Shown in pieces: positions 32,721 through 45,153 of a stretch of DNA of 64,000 bases. The position numbers were made by a program, and so were the translations under genes. The stretch spans positions 1-64,000 of the forward strand of contig JAHLKD010000079.1 of assembly GCA_025526935.1 (NCBI GenBank), in the 5' to 3' direction. This DNA is from Cladochytrium replicatum (taxonomy: Eukaryota; Chytridiomycota; Chytridiomycetes; Cladochytriales; Cladochytriaceae). The notes under the pieces are model-generated. The model worked only from the letters and a program-made list of their open reading frames with translations, did not search any database and had not been told where the DNA came from. How positions within the stretch are numbered: position 1 is the stretch's first letter; each line of letters starts with the position of its first letter.

Positions 32721-35700
32721 TCAGTGCGCACTCGGAGCAGATATTGCAAATGAAAGCACAGATGAAAGGTTCGCCTCCACAGGCCTTGAAACAACAGCGT
32801 TCAAACCCCCTGCTGCATCAAGAATCTGCTTCGGCGCGGGAGCATCGCTCGTGCTCGTTATCAACCTTTTCGGCGACACGAGCAAGTAAAAGTTGAATAG
32901 GATAAAGCCCACCATGCCCAACAGCACCACATGCGCGACGATCTGCGCCGGAACCGGAAGCCACAGCGGAATGGTCCGGAACGGCGGCGCGACGAAATTG
33001 GGATGGCTCGGCAGCGTTTGCTTTCGATCAATGCGGGTGTTTCGTGTGCGACCGCCTGGAAGCCGCTCAATCGGTTCGAGCGTCACCCCGACGTTCGGAG
33101 ACTCTACGGCTTGTTTTCGCATAAATGCTTCGTCGGCAGCTTCCACCGCCGCTGCATATACTTCTGCATCGCTGACATCGTTCCCGGATCCGGATTCAGG
33201 TGGGTTCTGTTCCCCGTGCGACGCCGCCATCCCAGAATATTGCGCTGGAGCGTCATGATTTGGGTCACGCGAATGAACATCGGACTGGTATGTCCGGACG
33301 GAGTTGACAGGAACCGTGGAACTTGGTGGAACGTTTGGATATCCGCCCGTGGTTGCATTTCTTGGCTGAGAGAGCGGTGGCATCGATCCGCCACGTCGAT
33401 AATCCATATCCGGTCCACCGCTCCCAAAACCAGCCCCGTGCGGCAAATAGCTCCCCCTCATCCCTGAATCATGCACTTGCTGCATTGGCATAACATGACT
33501 CGTCTCCAAAGACCTTCCCAACGTCCGCCTCGTCAACGTCGTCATCCCAACATCACCAGAGTCATGCTTGCGTCGCGTTGCCCTTTCCTCCTCAGGATCC
33601 GGCACATCCTCATCAAGCAGCATTACAAGCGCCGCAGCCTCGCTCTCGCTAATCAGATCAACTTGCTTCGAATGTCTCGACAGCGTTCGTGGCGCGTGAA
33701 CTGATTCATCGTCCGCAAAACTTTTCCTGTACGTTCCCCGGGCGATCCGCGACAGGGTTTGCACGAACGTGCTGCGTTCTCCCGCACTCTGATTGGAAAG
33801 GCGGCGGGGCTGCAGATGACTGTTTCGTTCTGCTGCAGAGTTGGGTGACAGGAGTTGTGGGGATCTCGCGGAACTCGAATGGGTCGATTGAGTTTGAGGG
33901 GATAGGTGTTGCGGGGATCTAGATAGCGTCGCCACTCGTTGAGGGTCCAGATACGGACCGGCTCCACGCTTAGTATTCTTCCGTCGTAGGAGAGTAGAGT
34001 CGGTAACCGCATCTTCGGACGCAATCTCGGCCGCGCGGAGGGCAGGATCACGTCGACTCCCCACATCATCGTCATCGTCCATCGCGATCGTGACCCGCAT
34101 AGTCAGCTTCGGCTTCATCGTCGAACTCCTCGTCGTATCATACGGCGGCACACCACCCAATGGCTGCGGATTAGCATGAGGAGTTCCGGCAAACGGGTCC
34201 GACAAAAACCCGACCCCTTCCTGCCCAGAATGCCGTACTTTAACAACGTTGGGTGCCCCAAACGACCGCTCCGTATTCGATCTCTGGAGGTTGTACTGCA
34301 TTTCAGGTTGGCCGACATTCAGCGGCATCTGGTTCGGTAGGTTACCGTAACCAACTATATCCGTTTTGGTAAAGCGCCGTTGAGGTTGACCATTCCCAAA
34401 CTTTAGAGTTGCTGTACGCTGAGCATCCAGTTCACCAATCCTCGCATTGTACGAATTGATGAAATTCTGAATAGTCCGAGAGGACCAGTGAATCTCCTTC
34501 AGCAGCAACTTTTGTTTCAGCGTAAGAACTATTACGTGCGTTAGCATCCTAGCATCCTCTATGACACAGTGAATCTTTCAACGATACCTCGATCAGCGTT
34601 GTAGCTTTTCCGGAAACGGACGCAGCGAAAGTAAATGATTATCGGAAAGACGAAATTCGCAGTGGAAACAAAGACCAGCGAAGTCCAATCAACAAATCCC
34701 TGAAGTGTACCGTCCCTGAGAAAAGGAATCGCGACAATCCATGGGATTACGAATGTGGCCAACGTGGCAGGAACTGTGAAGAGATCATGAACATGGATGG
34801 ATTACAGCGTTACAAATTACACTCACTTTTCCCCATGACGCGATTCTGGGTCAGATTCAGCTTTGCGACGATCAAGTTGACCGGAATCCCGGGCAGCAAC
34901 ATGCAGAACGTGAACGCGTAGGTGGACGCCAGGCTGAGTGCTGTGGGACGGGCTTTGTTCCTCATGGTCTGCATGAAATCGTTGTTTGCAAGATCATCAA
35001 ACCCCATCGCTGCGATCATGCCGAATACAATGTACACCGCAGACATAATCGTCGTGGCAGACCAGACAGTGTACTGCGCGTTGACGTCCTTTCTCTACCA
35101 AGTAGGATTTATAAGTCTCTGAAGTCTAGGGAACGTTGCACAACCCATACTTTTAAGTTGATCCAACTTGGAACTACGACTGTGAACGCAAGATTCTGTA
35201 GCACGACACCGGCAACAGACGACAGCCCGACGCCAATGGCTTCAAGTTTCTTTATCGTAAAAGTTGTCTGCAGAATCGAGGCTGTAATCCAATGGAACAG
35301 CAACACGAACAAAAGAAAGAATGCGCCTGTAAGAAGAGGTGAATTGAGTGCTCTTTAAGGAGATAACAGCACAATGTAGCGTACAAATCTGAACTTGAAT
35401 GTTGTTGTCCATGTTCACAAAGAAGAAGGGTATAGCGAGGACCAACGTCCCCTAGAAGCGATACGATCAGCCAAACAACCAGTATTTCATATCCACCTAA
35501 AACGTACAAGATAGCCCACGGTCAGGAAAGTCCAGTCCTGGAATGTGGACGCTTGTATGCATTTCCACTGAAGACCCTTGCTTAACACCAAACCACACGT
35601 TTTCCCGGTCAACCGAAAAGCCAAGTCATCTGCGGTCTGTATCGAAAAGCAATAAGAAAATCGATTGATTCACAAACGAAAATCACCATTCTGAGTTGCT

Positions 35701-36160
35701 AACCTGGGAAGTCAGTACTATGGACTGGATCGCCTGCGACAATAGCGCACCGCACAAGAAGAACTGCCCGAGCAGATGCGCCTTCTTTCCAAAATAAAAG
35801 TTGATCAAGGTCCCATACTCCACTGTGCCCTACACCAACGATCCAATGTCAGAAATCAAACAAAAATAATCTCCCTCTCGAGCCCAAATCCACCTGAAAG
35901 TGCTTGTTGCCCGGAATCGCCTGCATCGCTTCCACGATGAAGAGCACGGAAAGAGAAGACACGATAGTAAACACAAAGAATGCGATGACAGGAAGCACCC
36001 ATCCAGACACTTGGAAGAGTGATGGAACGAACGGAATGCCAGGACCCGACATTGCATTGACGAGAAGCGAGAGGCCGCCGATGAATCCGACCGTCTTTGC
36101 CTTGATGAGACGGTTCAGGGTTGCTGCCCGCTGCAACGGAGCTCTTCTCTGAAGGGTCAT
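32721..36160 (-). CDS. AAAP-family amino acid transporter with long C-terminal extension
   Basis: Eight exons in phase: 36160-35894, 35829-35704, 35636-35508, 35451-35385, 35326-35151, 35094-34827, 34773-34588, 34528-32721 (introns 53-67 bp). The product has 1008 residues. The first 400 residues hold the transporter core, opening with TVGFIGGLSLLVNAMSGPGI, the typical first helix of AAAP (SLC32/36/38-type) amino acid transporters, then about ten further membrane helices. The last exon adds about 600 residues: a coiled basic segment (LTLKQKLLLKEIHWSS), a long Ser/Pro-rich disordered region, and a final hydrophobic helix near the C-terminus (AQIVAHVVLLGMVGFILFNFYLLV). Such a tail is unusual for the family. 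A vacuolar or plasma-membrane location cannot be decided. Confidence 0.88.
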
Positions 36161-36415
36161 GATTCGATTTGCTCAGCAGCCCAGAACACAATTTAATCGT
36201 CCGCGTTGCCACAGACACGTGTGAAGTCAAGAAATTCTTTTTAACCGCACAGTATTCGCAAATGCTATTAACAAATCTGGTCTCCCAAAAAAAAGAATAG
36301 TTCAAAAGGAGCTGGTTTAACAATGGTAAACGTGCAGCACATTTTGCAGTTTGTGAACAATCGAAATATAAACCACGAGCAAAAACGGAAACGCATGTCA
36401 TTCTAGCCTAAGAAT

Positions 36416-37641
36416 CTACTTGGACGCCTCAGCCTCGTACACTGGGGGTTGGCTGGCAGTGGTCGTTCGGATGACCTTCTTGCTGACCGGAGTGGGGTAG
36501 TCAGTGGGCTCCTTCATGTGCTCAAAGTCTTGCTCGAGCTTGGTGAGGCTGTGACCGTTGACACCAGACTCCTCAGTGGGGAGGGCCTTCAAGTGGCGGT
36601 AGAGGAAGATGTTGGTGATCAAGCTACCGATCACTGAAAAAGAGTACAAAATATCAACATTTGTTCAAAGAGAGACACTTAGTGTACTTACAGATAAGGC
36701 CAGTAGCGCCAAGGAGAGCAATGAAGCTAATGAACTGCATGTCGACGCTGCTCTTGACCATCTCGTAGCAAGCGGGCATCTTGCTGACCTTCTCCGCAGT
36801 CTCGCAAGGGTTGAGCGAAGTTCCAAGGAACCTCTCCTCGATAGACTCGGCCATCTCGTCGGTGATGTTGGCGTTGCCAGCGAAGGTCTCCTGCATGATA
36901 CCAAGGACATCACCCATGGCAGAGGTTCCGTCGGAGATGACACCCTGGGTGTAACCGCAGCACTGGTTGTCGATCTGCATCATAAGAAGCTCGAGCTGGG
37001 GAACGACGTCGACCTGAGCGGCAGTGACGGTAGCGAGCTGGGCACGGTTTCCGCTGACACGGAAGAGAGCGTAGCCAGAAGCCGCAGAGGCGACGAAAAG
37101 GTCGACAGCAATGCAGACAAGGAAGAACTCAATGTAGCGGCGCTTACGGGCGGGGTTGACGAACGAGGAAGCGGGCTGCTCGGTCTCTGCGTCAGCGTCG
37201 ACAATGGGAGCAAAGTTCTGGGACTTAAGTAGTTGACATCGGCACAACCACATATTAGATTAGCGAAATGTGCTGGAACACCTCACCCATGTTTCTCACC
37301 TGGACACCAGGACGCCTGCGAATCCTGGTGGAAACAGCCAAGAAGCCGGGGAAGGTGGAAACGAGCATCACGTTACCGGCAGCAATCAACCACCAGCCAA
37401 GGTCGGAAGCCTCGATGATTGCGCGGTTGAAGTCAGACGACATTGAGTACACCGACGAGGTGGAGAGGAGCATTTGGACGGAGGTGGGGATGTTCTTTGT
37501 GATGTCGACAATGTACTCGAGGTATGGCGCACGGGACACGAGCATCCCAGCGGCAATGAAGCCGACAGCGCCGACGAGGGTCAGCACATTGAGGGTCAGC
37601 GAGGTGACGTTGAGAGCAGACTCCTTTGAGAACGCTGGCAT
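36416..37641 (-). CDS. Tetraspanin-like four-helix membrane protein
   Basis: Three exons in phase: 37641-37300, 37223-36692, 36633-36416 (introns 76 and 58 bp). The start ATG 37641 is preceded by CTACC; the product has 363 residues. Four hydrophobic segments: SLTLNVLTLVGAVGFIAAGML; WWLIAAGNVMLVSTFPGFLAV; EFFLVCIAVDLFVASAASGYAL; and FISFIALLGATGLI continuing over the last intron. Between helices 3 and 4 lies a loop with CCG (NQCCGYTQG) and two more cysteines (NPCETAEK, MPACYEM), as in the large extracellular loop of tetraspanins. The C-terminal tail is hydrophilic with a PPVYEAE end. Tetraspanins organise membrane microdomains; the assignment is by topology and CCG only. Confidence 0.75.
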
Positions 37642-38201
37642 GGTAGCTACTTGCAAGTCAAGTCGTTTCGTGTGGAGAGTTTCAGGTCAGGGTTTAAAGG
37701 GAATTTTGTGTTGATATTCCCCTATAAAATGCCCAGGGCTAGGATAGCACTGCCACCGGTATGGCAATCTGGATTGTGATTGGACGCTGCCACAGCGGCA
37801 AGATCAGGGTTGCAGCCACACGAGGTGAACCAGAACTCTATTTGGAAATGACAACGGAAGGGCGTATTATTTACAACTACTCATTCTTATTGGTTTAACG
37901 TTCATACCACGGAACACTAAGGCGGTCTGGAAAATATGCCATGCGTATGCACGATTTGGGTCGTTACGCCGCCGTGATGCAGATTTCACTGGACTGATAT
38001 ATCTCTTGCATTGTTTTTTCATTTCGTTCCGTTTTATTCTTCTCTTTCGAAGATGATTCCGCCGGCCACCCTCGACACATCGGCATTCAAGTGGGTCATC
38101 GAACGCCACACACGAAAGGGCCGAAGTTTCTTTGAAATCCATCAATTCTTTCTTTCTTGAAACCCATCAATTCTTTCTTTCTCACCGAAGAATCCCCGGA
38201 G
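37642..38201. other. Divergent intergenic region
   Basis: Shared upstream region of the tetraspanin-like gene (minus) and the single-pass protein (plus). A 25-bp tandem repeat (CCATCAATTCTTTCTTTCTTG-like) lies at 38133-38181. No other gene seen. Confidence 0.5.
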
Positions 38202-38639
38202 ATGGACCCAACTTCCACCGCTACCTCTGCATCATCCACTCTTTCCGCTACCCTAGTGCCCACCACCACTTCCCGTCCATCCAATTACTCCGCGTCAAAC
38301 TCTACAACAAACTGGATCCTGTTGATCGCAGCTTCCGTCGTTTTTTTCTCCGTCGTTACCCTTGGATGCATCAACAGGATCACGCGCCGTAGAAAACGTC
38401 GGAACCTGGAATCCGTTGCCACCGGTCTGCTCGACCCAACTCAGCCCGCACCGATGGCGAGACTTCCGACTCTTCCGCGTTACATTCCGCGAGAAGATTC
38501 TCAACCAAAAGAGCTATGGAGACAGTCGCAGGTTGTTGCCCCGCCGTCGTATCTGCCGCCTATGCGATATGCTGCGCTTCAGAGAGACAAATCCCAAGAT
38601 TCGTTGGGTTACGTTTCCGGTGGATCACAGAATTCCTAA
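38202..38639 (+). CDS. Single-pass membrane protein with Ser/Thr-rich ectodomain
   Basis: Single exon; ATG 38202 chosen because the longer frame upstream lacks an ATG. The product has 145 residues. About 45 Ser/Thr-rich residues (likely O-glycosylated) are followed by one hydrophobic helix (WILLIAASVVFFSVVTLGCI), a basic stop-transfer run (RRRKRRN) and a cytoplasmic tail with Pro-Tyr motifs (PPSYLPP). There is no obvious cleavable signal peptide. It looks like a small cell-surface or wall-stress-sensor-like protein; no specific family recognised. Confidence 0.6.
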   Translation: MDPTSTATSASSTLSATLVPTTTSRPSNYSASNSTTNWILLIAASVVFFSVVTLGCINRITRRRKRRNLESVATGLLDPTQPAPMARLPTLPRYIPREDSQPKELWRQSQVVAPPSYLPPMRYAALQRDKSQDSLGYVSGGSQNS

Positions 38640-39027
38640 AAAGGCCTGAGGGATGATGCTGATTGCATGCGATTTCCGCGTATTGTTATTCTCTCCCTCT
38701 CCATTATTGATAACCGTTTCTATGTTATCGGGTTAACCCCGGACACCACACCGTTGTCTTTTCTTCTTTTCCTTTTACGGGCTCCCTTTCTTTAGCCGTA
38801 TCACGTCCCAGTCCTTTTCATACGCTTATATTCTCTATCTTATATTTATCTTCTAATAATGATTTTGGGTAAGCTGTTGCTGCGCTTTCTCGAGTAGTTA
38901 ATTTTAGTTAAAATATTTTGTTCGGCGAGTCTGTGCCGTTCATTCACGGAAGAACTTGGTCTGTGCCATCGTGCAAAGAACGTATATATCTCTCGATCTG
39001 TAGCCAGTAATTATCAGTCCAATTCAC
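38640..39027. other. Intergenic, promoter of the MFS gene
   Basis: T-rich stretch between two plus-strand genes. Nothing else recognised. Confidence 0.5.
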
Positions 39028-40774
39028 ATGTCTGACACGGAGCTAGCGTCAGACCATCAGAATCGGCATCATGTCCCCTCCACCTCTCGTCAACTTCGAG
39101 AGAAAGACTCGGGAACAAGGAAGCTTGAATACTTGAAATCAAAACCTTCCTATTATCAGTACCTTGTTCTACCGTTGCTCTTCCTGTTGATGTTCGGGTT
39201 CGTTTATATCTGTTGCGATACTGTCTTCAATTATCATTCTCTAACCGTCGTGTCAAGAACAGAGACATTGTGAAGGAGGCTCCGTTCAAGCAATATCTGA
39301 TCAAAACCGTTTGTGATGCGTATCTTAAACGGACAGAGCCGATGGGAACCACTTTGGTTGACCCACCTAACAATACATGCGCCGGGATTCCAGAAGTTCA
39401 ACAGATGCTGGCCAAAATCTCGCCTTTGCTTCAATACGCTTCCATGATTCCCTCCTTTGTGATGGCACCTCTCTACGGCTGGGCGTCTGACAAATATGGT
39501 GGGTGAACACAGTTCCCGAGATGGATCAGGATTATTCTTTCAACTGACCAAATGAACGACACAGGTCGAAAACCTGTATTTTTGCTCATCTGTTGCGGAT
39601 CGATCCTCCGCCACTTAAGTGATTTGATTGCTCTCTTTCTGTCTTTGCCGTACGAGTTTCTGTTGGTAGGCAAGTTCTTCTTTGGTGTTACCGGCGGCAA
39701 CTTGGCTTTGTCCAGCTTGATGAACTCAGCTGTAGTGGATGCTACTACTGCCGAGACACGGATCAGCTTGTTCGGTGCATTCCAGGCGACATACCTCCTC
39801 ACACTCACATTCGCGGAGGTGTTAGGTGGTTATCTCATGAAGGTACAGCCGAGAAGCTTATTATGATCCCGAGTAAACAAAGTATTCAGGTGACAGGAGA
39901 CTTCACAATCCCATTCATTCTCGGTTGCGTATTCGCTCTTCTATCCCTTCTCTACGGCATCTTCATTCTTCAAGAAACTCGTATTCCACATGACGGCAAT
40001 GATCCCGGGAATTCGCTCGATGTTCTCAAGCTCGACCTTCGCAAAGAAGTTCCCTGGCTCACGATGCTGCCGTTCTTGATTTACTGGTTAGGACGCGAGT
40101 CGCAGAACGCGATCCGGGCGTATTACACCAATTATCGTTTCGGCTGGATCGCTTGGGAAGAATCGCTCTTCATGGCGGGGAACACCCTCGCCGCGGCCGC
40201 AGCCATGATGTTTGTGCTTCCGCTCGTTGATCGCACGTTCCGTGCTCGATTTACCCAACTCAAGTCCAAGAATCATATTTCAGCTACCGCAGACGAAACC
40301 GAACCCCTTCTTCAAGCCTCAACGCAGTCTTCCGATCCGGACACCATCGTCGTCATCGACGACTCCTCCACACCTACACCAGCTGCCTACGAGAAACTTC
40401 TCAACTACCTCACAATGCTCTCCCAAGCCAAACTCTTCACCTTCATCGCCGGACTCCACGCATTCCTCTTCGCCCTCGCGAACCGATCCTGGATCCTCTA
40501 CGCACTCATCCCCTTCGCAGGGATCGGATCGCTCGGCAACGCAATTGAGGGTGCATTGATCGCAGAGATGATTCACCCGGACTGTCTGGGCCTGATCAAT
40601 ACGTTTGTGATTCAGATTGATAGTTTGCCGTTGATTATTGGGAGCCAGCTGTATGCGCAAATTTACCAGCGCACCGTGGGCACGAGGCCGGAAACGATTT
40701 TCTTCGTTGGAGGGATAATGTTTGTGATCAGCACCGTCACGTTTCACCTGGTTGGATGGCTTAAGAAACGTTAG
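39028..40774 (+). CDS. Major facilitator superfamily transporter (SLC46-like)
   Basis: Four exons in phase: 39028-39201, 39258-39498, 39565-39842, 39890-40774 (introns 56, 66, 47 bp; CTAAC branch site in the first). The product has 525 residues and about 12 hydrophobic segments. A hydrophilic N-terminus is followed by helix 1 (YLVLPLLFLLMFGF), a loop with two cysteines, and motif A split over intron 2 (DKYG/GRKPVF). The central loop between helices 6 and 7 is acidic (DETEPLLQ), with an LL-type sorting motif. The overall look resembles the proton-coupled folate/SLC46 group of MFS; the substrate is unknown. Confidence 0.85.
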
Positions 40775-41085
40775 TGAAGGACCCTGAGATAATCTTAAAT
40801 GTAGCTCCATCGATTCGAAAATAGAGCACATGAGCTGTCGTAGTCCAAAGTCGGTAGAGCATCCCAAGGAAATCAACCAAAATTATAAACATCCGATTGG
40901 CGGCAGTTCAAATGCTGCTGAAACATCAATGTTTGTTTCACCGGACCCATTTTGCTTCATGTTGTTAACTAATTGTTCCAATTACAAGGAGCAGGAATGC
41001 AAAAAAAAGGAAATTGAAAGAAAAGACACGTTGCATCTCCCAAAAAATGAATCATAATGTCTAATCTATTAGTTCGTCACCTCCC
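40775..41085. other. Convergent intergenic region
   Basis: 311 bp between the stop codons of the MFS gene (plus) and the first seven-helix gene (minus). A/T-rich, nothing else seen. Confidence 0.5.
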
Positions 41086-42505
41086 CTATCCATACATTGG
41101 CCGATTCGGTGCCGATTCAGCTCGTCTATCATGCTGAATGAACGGCGAAGGTCCGGGTGACAAATTCATGTGTAAATACGCTTGGTGTTGGAGGGCATCA
41201 GTTGCGATCGTTGCTCCGCTGCCGTTGTTGTAGCCTCCAAGAACACCTCCGACTCCGTTCTCCAATAGATCAAGCTTTGCCTGTTTGTAACTGTAAAGCT
41301 GCAGCTGCTTTGGAGGTGATTGCCCATGTGACACTTCGGGATTCTGATTGGGATCGATGTGCCCGACGCTGAAACTTGGAGCTCGGAGTAGTCTTGTGGT
41401 TGTCTTGATGCTGGCATCATCACCTTTCCGCTGCTGCTTCTTTGCATCGTTGTTTGAGAATACGTCATCAAGCGGGATCCCACCGTTTCCGGAACCGTTC
41501 TTGCCAGAGGAGACGACATTTCGACTGCGACTGGTGGACTTCCCGGACACCGTCGATCGATATATCGCAGCAGGAATGACCAGGTTGACGACCATCAGAG
41601 TGTATTGGATCGCGTCGATCAGGTGCTGGAAACCAACTGCAAGAAACACGTTTTCTTAGAAGTGAACGCATAGGAAGGTCGGAGCAGCCTTACGATTTCC
41701 AAAAGGAAGCACGCCGATATTTCCATCAACACTGGTCGCTGACTATATACAGACCAGATTAATTACATGGCGGAGAATCGGGTACAGCTTAAATGAACGG
41801 TTTTACCTTGTAAATAACAATCGTGAACACGATTGCGAAAATGGTGGTATCGGAAGTAAGAATGATCATGTAAAGGAAGTTGGACCCGGTGAACCTAGCA
41901 GTGCGATTTTGAATGATGCGTTGATGGGTCGAAACGAATGTTCCCAAAAGGATAAAGAAGCAAATGACCAGCTCTATCACGTAGTTTGTGACCTTGATCA
42001 CATAAAACCACGGCCCATCCGATGAATATCCACCAGACGGAGTGTTTGTTGCGTAAATTACAGCCAGCGAAGTGAGAACCAGTGTGTTGGCTGCAAACAG
42101 CCCGATCAAGCAGTACATGAATGTCCGTATTCCACGAACTGCTGACTGTGAAAACTGCTTTGATACGAAAATGTACAGACGGACCTCGTAGAGATAGAAA
42201 AGCATGACATGTGGTGCATTGAGGAAGAGGTACACTCCAACTACAAGATTTCAAGTGAGATATTGGAAGAACAGTCTCGTCTTCGCCTTACTGTATCGGG
42301 GCTGTGGGGGCAGCCAAAGAATCAATCCGTAGACCAAAGGAGTGACAGTCTTCAAGACATACACAGTGGAAGCGGCGACGAGGAGCTTGTGTGTTATGGT
42401 CGGATGCTCAGCGTTGACAATGTAGTACACGCAAAAAACTAGCAGGATCACCGCAATGGCCACACACAACGCCCATAGGATCGTGTTGAGTTGGAGCTGC
42501 TCCAT
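41086..42505 (-). CDS. Seven-helix membrane protein, paralogue A
   Basis: Four exons in phase: 42505-42292 (214 nt), 42240-41807 (434 nt), 41742-41694 (49 nt), 41636-41086. The product has 415 residues. Seven hydrophobic segments: NTILWALCVAIAVILLVFCV; KLLVAASTVYVLKTVTPLVY; YLFLNAPHVMLFYLYEVRLY; TFMYCLIGLFAANTLVLTSL; VIELVICFFILLGTFV; FLYMIILTSDTTIFAIVFTI; and IQYTLMVVNLVIPAAIY. A short N-terminus and a Ser-rich C-terminal tail (about 160 residues) give a receptor-like layout. EVRLYIF at the end of helix 3 and N..IPAAIYRS at the end of helix 7 sit where G-protein-coupled receptors carry DRY and NPxxY, but I cannot place it in a named family. Paralogues B and C follow on the same strand. Confidence 0.8.
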
Positions 42506-44168
42506 AGCCAACGATCCAAAACAGTCTTCAAGAAACACCGCAAATTTTTAGTATGCCCCTGCTTGTCAGTTGTTTATTATATTAATATACAACAAGAGGG
42601 TCGAAAGGGAGCAAAAGGGGGAGAAGTCACGTCCCGCTCAGGTTGCGATGACGCTCAAGCAAACGCTCAAAAGAACATCTATTCATCCGCAAAAATCCGT
42701 CTCGGAGAGGGCCAACACCAGAACCACCCACATCGACCAATCCAATCGAAGCGTCCGAAAGCAAAAAAATTTTCAGGCGTGCATGAAATGCATGAATATT
42801 TAGTAAAACAAAACCTTTTTATGTCCGAATGGGGGATGAACAGTTCTCACAAAAAAGGTTGATCCTTAGCCCTATCCATCAAATCCTTTTGGGAGTGCTA
42901 ATGACCTTCAAGTTCCGCCATTGCTCTTATCTTGCACTTTTTCAAGCTCCTTAGTCCCAGCTATGAAGAGTCCTTGTCATGCTCTCCAGTCAGTTTCTGA
43001 GAGCTCCTTAGTTTCACTCAGGCGAACAATTCCAATTTAAACACACGCCGAACAAATGAATAAAGGGAAGCATGAAAGGTTGGGAGACCGTTTTAAGTAT
43101 TGAGGTTAGCTTTATCTCCCAAAAGAAGGAAGATACAGATAGCTGAAAGATCGATGAAGCTCAGGAGCTGGAGAGGCTCTCCAACGACTTTCATTTTGAG
43201 ATTAAAGCGACAACAAATGGGAAATATCGACGGAACTATCAGGATTCATCCCAACGCACTCTCTAACTTGTGATAACTGCAAGCATGCGTCGAGTCCATG
43301 ATTGAGTTCAAGCCTCCTTGGATTGTTCTCTCTCGATCTTCAGTTTGGTTTAATTTAAGGGAGATTTCGATTCTTAGAGATTGTTTCCGTCCTTTCTTTT
43401 TGTCCAATTTTTTTCTTCTCCTTGATCTCTTTATTTATTTTTGTTTTTCATTGTACATCTAGACTTTTGTCTAATTTCGGGGTATCAGGTGCAAACCCTG
43501 GGGCGAGCCAGCTTCCTCGGAAAGGAGAGGGGGGTTTCTAGGGGCGAGAACGATTCGTGGTTCTGATACGTTTGAAAGCCCGTATTCCATTACTACGTAG
43601 CATAATACAGTATTCTTGAACTTTCTCATTGTCGACCAACGTCTCGTCTCGCATAATTTGATCTGGTAAAACTCTGTTTCTTGAGCCAAGGTAAACGGAT
43701 CCTTGCGGGAATCTACTCGGTAAGAACATCACAAGCATGCAAAGAACCAAGTTCGTGCTGCTCTTGGGAATAATAAGATTCATTGGGCTTCTTTGACGCT
43801 ACTCAAAGAACCAGATCCTTCGTTATTGTCGAAAAAAATCTTGACTATCAGACCCATGGCCGATACAAAACAGTATTATCTCATATTTGCGCAACCGGGT
43901 GTCTCTCGGGGGCTCTCGGAACTGAGGACTTCCATGCGCAGAAGGTCCCGCTCCACAGACAACTGGACAATCGATGGCATGCATCGCAGCCACAACTAAT
44001 AGTGTCTGAACTCAAAATCTGCGCATGTCTTTTTCCGTTTTCTTTTCTCCCCAATGGGATACGTTTTCAACTGCCCCCCACTACGTCAGGGGTGCGCACG
44101 CATCCACTTAAATTCTCCGAGAGCGAAAATCAGGCAAGATCAACAAGATCAACGAAAGAATAACACTA
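42506..44168. other. Intergenic, no gene confirmed
   Basis: 1.7 kb without a convincing gene. A minus-strand frame 43783-43538 (81 residues, MNLIIPKSSTNLVLCMLVMF) has an ATG and a hydrophobic start but no recognisable family. Confidence 0.4.
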
Positions 44169-44741
44169 ATGACTTTTGTACCACTCGAGATCCTCGACAA
44201 TATCCTCATTCTCCTCGGCGAATGGGCCGGCAAACCCACTCAGGCCTTCGAAGTTTGCACCTACTTCCAACGCACACATGTGCAGATACGACTCATCGGT
44301 CTCGTCGAGGGACTTTCCATGGACAACGCGAGCAGACTTGGACTCATCGACGTGCTCGAAATGCATCTCAGATCAAACCGCGAACTTATTTACACACAAC
44401 GTGCGATCGATAGGGCCAGTGCGATGGGACGGGTGGACGTTTTGGAGTGGTGGAAACGGAGTGGGTTGGAGATGAGGTGGAGCTCAGATGCTATGGACGA
44501 CGCGAGTGCAATGGGACGGGTGGACGTGTTGGAGTGGTGGAGGGGGAGCGGGTTGGAGCTGAAATGGAGCGAGAGGGGGATCATAAAGGCAAATGATAGC
44601 GAAACATTGATATGGTGGAATGAAGGGGGATTCGAGCTCGCAAGGAAAAAGCATGGTAGCATGAGCAAACGAAGGGCAGCTAATAGTCTGGAGCGGTGCT
44701 TCAAGATTGTGCTAAATATTTTCACCGGCAACTATGTTTAG
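44169..44741 (+). CDS. Small F-box/ankyrin-like repeat protein
   Basis: Single exon, 190 residues. The N-terminus (FVPLEILDNILILLGEW) resembles an F-box helix. The middle contains repeats of about 32-33 residues: RAIDRASAMGRVDVLEWWKR SG and DAMDDASAMGRVDVLEWWRG SG are nearly identical neighbours, of the kind found in divergent ankyrin repeats (D.AS..G..dvL.WW). Repeat proteins of this type are abundant in chytrids and often act as ubiquitin-ligase adaptors; that function is inference. The C-terminus is basic and ends in NIFTGNYV. Confidence 0.65.
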   Translation: MTFVPLEILDNILILLGEWAGKPTQAFEVCTYFQRTHVQIRLIGLVEGLSMDNASRLGLIDVLEMHLRSNRELIYTQRAIDRASAMGRVDVLEWWKRSGLEMRWSSDAMDDASAMGRVDVLEWWRGSGLELKWSERGIIKANDSETLIWWNEGGFELARKKHGSMSKRRAANSLERCFKIVLNIFTGNYV

Positions 44742-45153
44742 TCGCTTTAATCTTACTGTGCTTGTCACTCGTCTTCTTGGTTACATTTTATGCATTTGAG
44801 ACTTAAACAGCCAACCTACGAGTATTGATTTATTGCGCATCAATAATAACTGACAATAATGTTGTGAGTTGGCAATCGAGCGTCATGTACAGGGTGTTAA
44901 TTAGTAGTGCAAGCTCTACATTCTGCGTTTTTTTCGATTGCATCGCAAAGTTGCGTATCAACGTTCGAAACAGTCTGCTGACTGAGGCTTTTTACGGGCA
45001 AATCAGTTGCAATTATTATACAGTTTGCGATCTTTCTAACAATGTCAAAGAATTGATCGATGCTTTCAAGCCTAACAAGCACCGCCCTTGTTTCCAATAC
45101 TTCTTCCAACAGGGAGAACAATTCATGCATTAAGCAAGTTTGGATCATTTCAC
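44742..45153. other. Intergenic, no gene confirmed
   Basis: A minus-strand frame (45163-44897, 88 residues, helix-rich) overlaps the end of paralogue B by 10 nt and is probably its 3' untranslated region. Confidence 0.4.
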
